A stretch of DNA of 64,000 nt from Bradyrhizobium aeschynomenes (GTDB lineage: Bacteria > Pseudomonadota > Alphaproteobacteria > Rhizobiales > Xanthobacteraceae). Positions 63,122 to 64,000 of this stretch are shown here, in pieces. The notes beneath the pieces were generated by a model. The model was not told the origin of the DNA. It saw only the letters and a program-made list of their open reading frames with translations, and searched no databases. Every line of letters starts with the position of its first letter. Position 1 is the first letter of the stretch. Location: assembly GCF_013178945.1 (NCBI RefSeq), contig NZ_JABFDM010000007.1, positions 248,001 to 312,000 of the forward strand. The letters run 5' to 3'. Made by a program: the position numbers and the translations under genes.

Positions 63122-64000
63122 GCAAAACCGATCTTCTCATCGTAGGGGCTGGCCCTGCCGGCATGACGGCGGCCATCACGGCCCGCCGCTATGGAATTGG
63201 CGTTCTGGTTGTGGACGACCAGACTGCGCCTGGCGGGCAGATCTGGCGTTCGGTCGAAACTCAGGCAGCGTCAGAAAGGGGGGACATCCTCGGAAGAACT
63301 TATCAGGATGGAAAGGCGACGACCGACGCATTCCGCGCCAGCGGGGCACATTATGAGCCTCGGACACAGCTCTGGCAGGTCGAACCCGGTTATCGCGCCT
63401 TCGTGAGCCATGATGGCAAAGCCCGGACGATCGAGGCGAAGGCCATCATCCTTGCAACCGGAGCCCAGGAGAGGCCTGCTCCATTTCCAGGCTGGACACT
63501 CCCGGGCGTCCTCACGGTGGGCGCCGCTCAGGTGCTCTTGAAGACCGCCGGGCAGATTCCCGCGAAGCCAGTGTGGGTCGCAGGGTGTGGCCCGTTGCCG
63601 CTTCTCTACATCGTTCAGTTGCTCAACGCCGGAGGTCAGATCGCTGGCTATCTCGACACGACTCCGGCCGGGAACCATTGGGCGGCGCTCCAGTATCTGC
63701 CGAGAGCCTTGCGTGGGGCTGGAGCACTCCTCAAAGGGCTCGCCTGGAAGGCGATCCTCCGGCACAGGCGCGTGCCTGTCATCCGTCACGTCGTCGAGCT
63801 GGAGGCACACGGATCGGACAGGATCGAATCGCTCAGCTATCGCACAGCGGATGGACGAGAGGAAACCGTGTCCGCGGATCATCTGCTCGTGCATGAGGGC
63901 GTTGTTCCGAACGTTCATGTGCCGCTCGGACTGGGCTGCGCCGTTGAATGGCGTGACCAGCAGGATTGCTACGTTCCGGTTCTCGATCCATGGGGCGAAA
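63118..64000 (+). CDS. FAD/NAD(P)-type oxidoreductase, large subunit (HcnB/OoxA type), cut by window end
   Basis: Pyridine-nucleotide-disulphide-fold flavoprotein. LIVGAGPAGMTAA is the first dinucleotide site, and DDQTAPGGQIWRS follows. LATGAQERPAPFPGWTLPGV and WVAGCGPLPLLYIVQLL mark the second nucleotide site. LVHEGVVPNVHVPLGLGC is the family block before the C-terminal 2Fe-2S or BFD-like region, which is not in the window. 294 codons are visible without a stop. Together with the two upstream genes it would make a three-subunit dehydrogenase that feeds electrons to the respiratory chain. Confidence 0.88.
   Translation, partial: MSKTDLLIVGAGPAGMTAAITARRYGIGVLVVDDQTAPGGQIWRSVETQAASERGDILGRTYQDGKATTDAFRASGAHYEPRTQLWQVEPGYRAFVSHDGKARTIEAKAIILATGAQERPAPFPGWTLPGVLTVGAAQVLLKTAGQIPAKPVWVAGCGPLPLLYIVQLLNAGGQIAGYLDTTPAGNHWAALQYLPRALRGAGALLKGLAWKAILRHRRVPVIRHVVELEAHGSDRIESLSYRTADGREETVSADHLLVHEGVVPNVHVPLGLGCAVEWRDQQDCYVPVLDPWGE

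Noticed and set aside
61729..64000. Hydrogen cyanide synthase HcnABC
   Set aside because: Gene order differs, and opine or hydroxyproline dehydrogenases of the same architecture are much more common in rhizobia; no evidence favours glycine.
1..64000. CRISPR arrays, tRNA or rRNA genes, complete insertion sequences
   Set aside because: I saw no regularly spaced direct repeats, no tRNA T-arm pattern, no rRNA segment and no transposase. A site-specific integrase for the conjugative remnant is also absent.

Overview
The window looks like chromosome of a high-GC alphaproteobacterium, most probably Bradyrhizobium or a close relative such as Rhodopseudomonas. The reasons are the G/C-rich third codon positions, a pimeloyl-CoA-type beta-oxidation operon in the Rhodopseudomonas/Bradyrhizobium gene order and lengths, and palindromic elements of the GTCATTCCGGG and CCCTCTCCC type in the gaps between genes. 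The genus is an inference, because no rRNA or other marker gene is present.

Region 1 (1 to about 13.2 kb) reads as core chromosome. It holds pimA-pimB-pimC-pimD plus an SDR gene (dicarboxylate/pimeloyl-CoA degradation), glpK, a small exported protein, a GNAT acetyltransferase, a glutathione S-transferase, a ModA-like binding protein without a signal peptide, an MFS transporter and a small exported protein. Palindromic repeats sit in many of the gaps. The last one I see is at about 13.1 kb.

Region 2 (13.2 to 36 kb) is a mosaic with low gene density and several dead genes. Apparently intact genes are an enolase-superfamily enzyme, a DUF3833 protein, a small HTH protein, a 1364-residue hybrid histidine kinase, a TetR gene coupled to a two-gene molybdenum hydroxylase (fused 2Fe-2S/Mo subunit plus FAD/4Fe-4S subunit) and a large Mfd-like translocase. 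Broken genes are a TetR gene, a xanthine-dehydrogenase-type Mo subunit and an autotransporter beta-barrel. At 33.4-36.0 kb lies the remnant of an integrative conjugative element: ardC, a parB-like gene cut off and joined to the 3' end of trbI, and the DUF2274 gene that usually follows trbI.

Region 3 (36 to 47 kb) carries an aldo-keto reductase, a LuxI-type acyl-homoserine-lactone synthase, a LuxR receptor with a small ORF directly in front of it, an alpha-oxoamine synthase, and a tight GntR-cyclase-SDR operon. Opposite-strand genes follow: a TPP enzyme, a class-III aminotransferase and a second GntR regulator.

Region 4 (47 to 64 kb) is catabolic. hyuA and hyuB (ATP-dependent hydantoinase/oxoprolinase type) run into a complete peptide/opine-type ABC importer (binding protein, two permeases, fused double ATPase). 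The GntR side and the hyu side each carry the palindrome AACAAATTTGTT in the same orientation to the gene they precede, so they look like one regulon. An EamA exporter, a second ABC binding protein, a LysR regulator and a three-subunit FAD/2Fe-2S dehydrogenase of the opine-oxidase/HcnABC type (last gene cut by the window end) complete the region. The combined picture is import and oxidation of an unidentified cyclic or N-substituted amino acid derivative next to a quorum-sensing locus.
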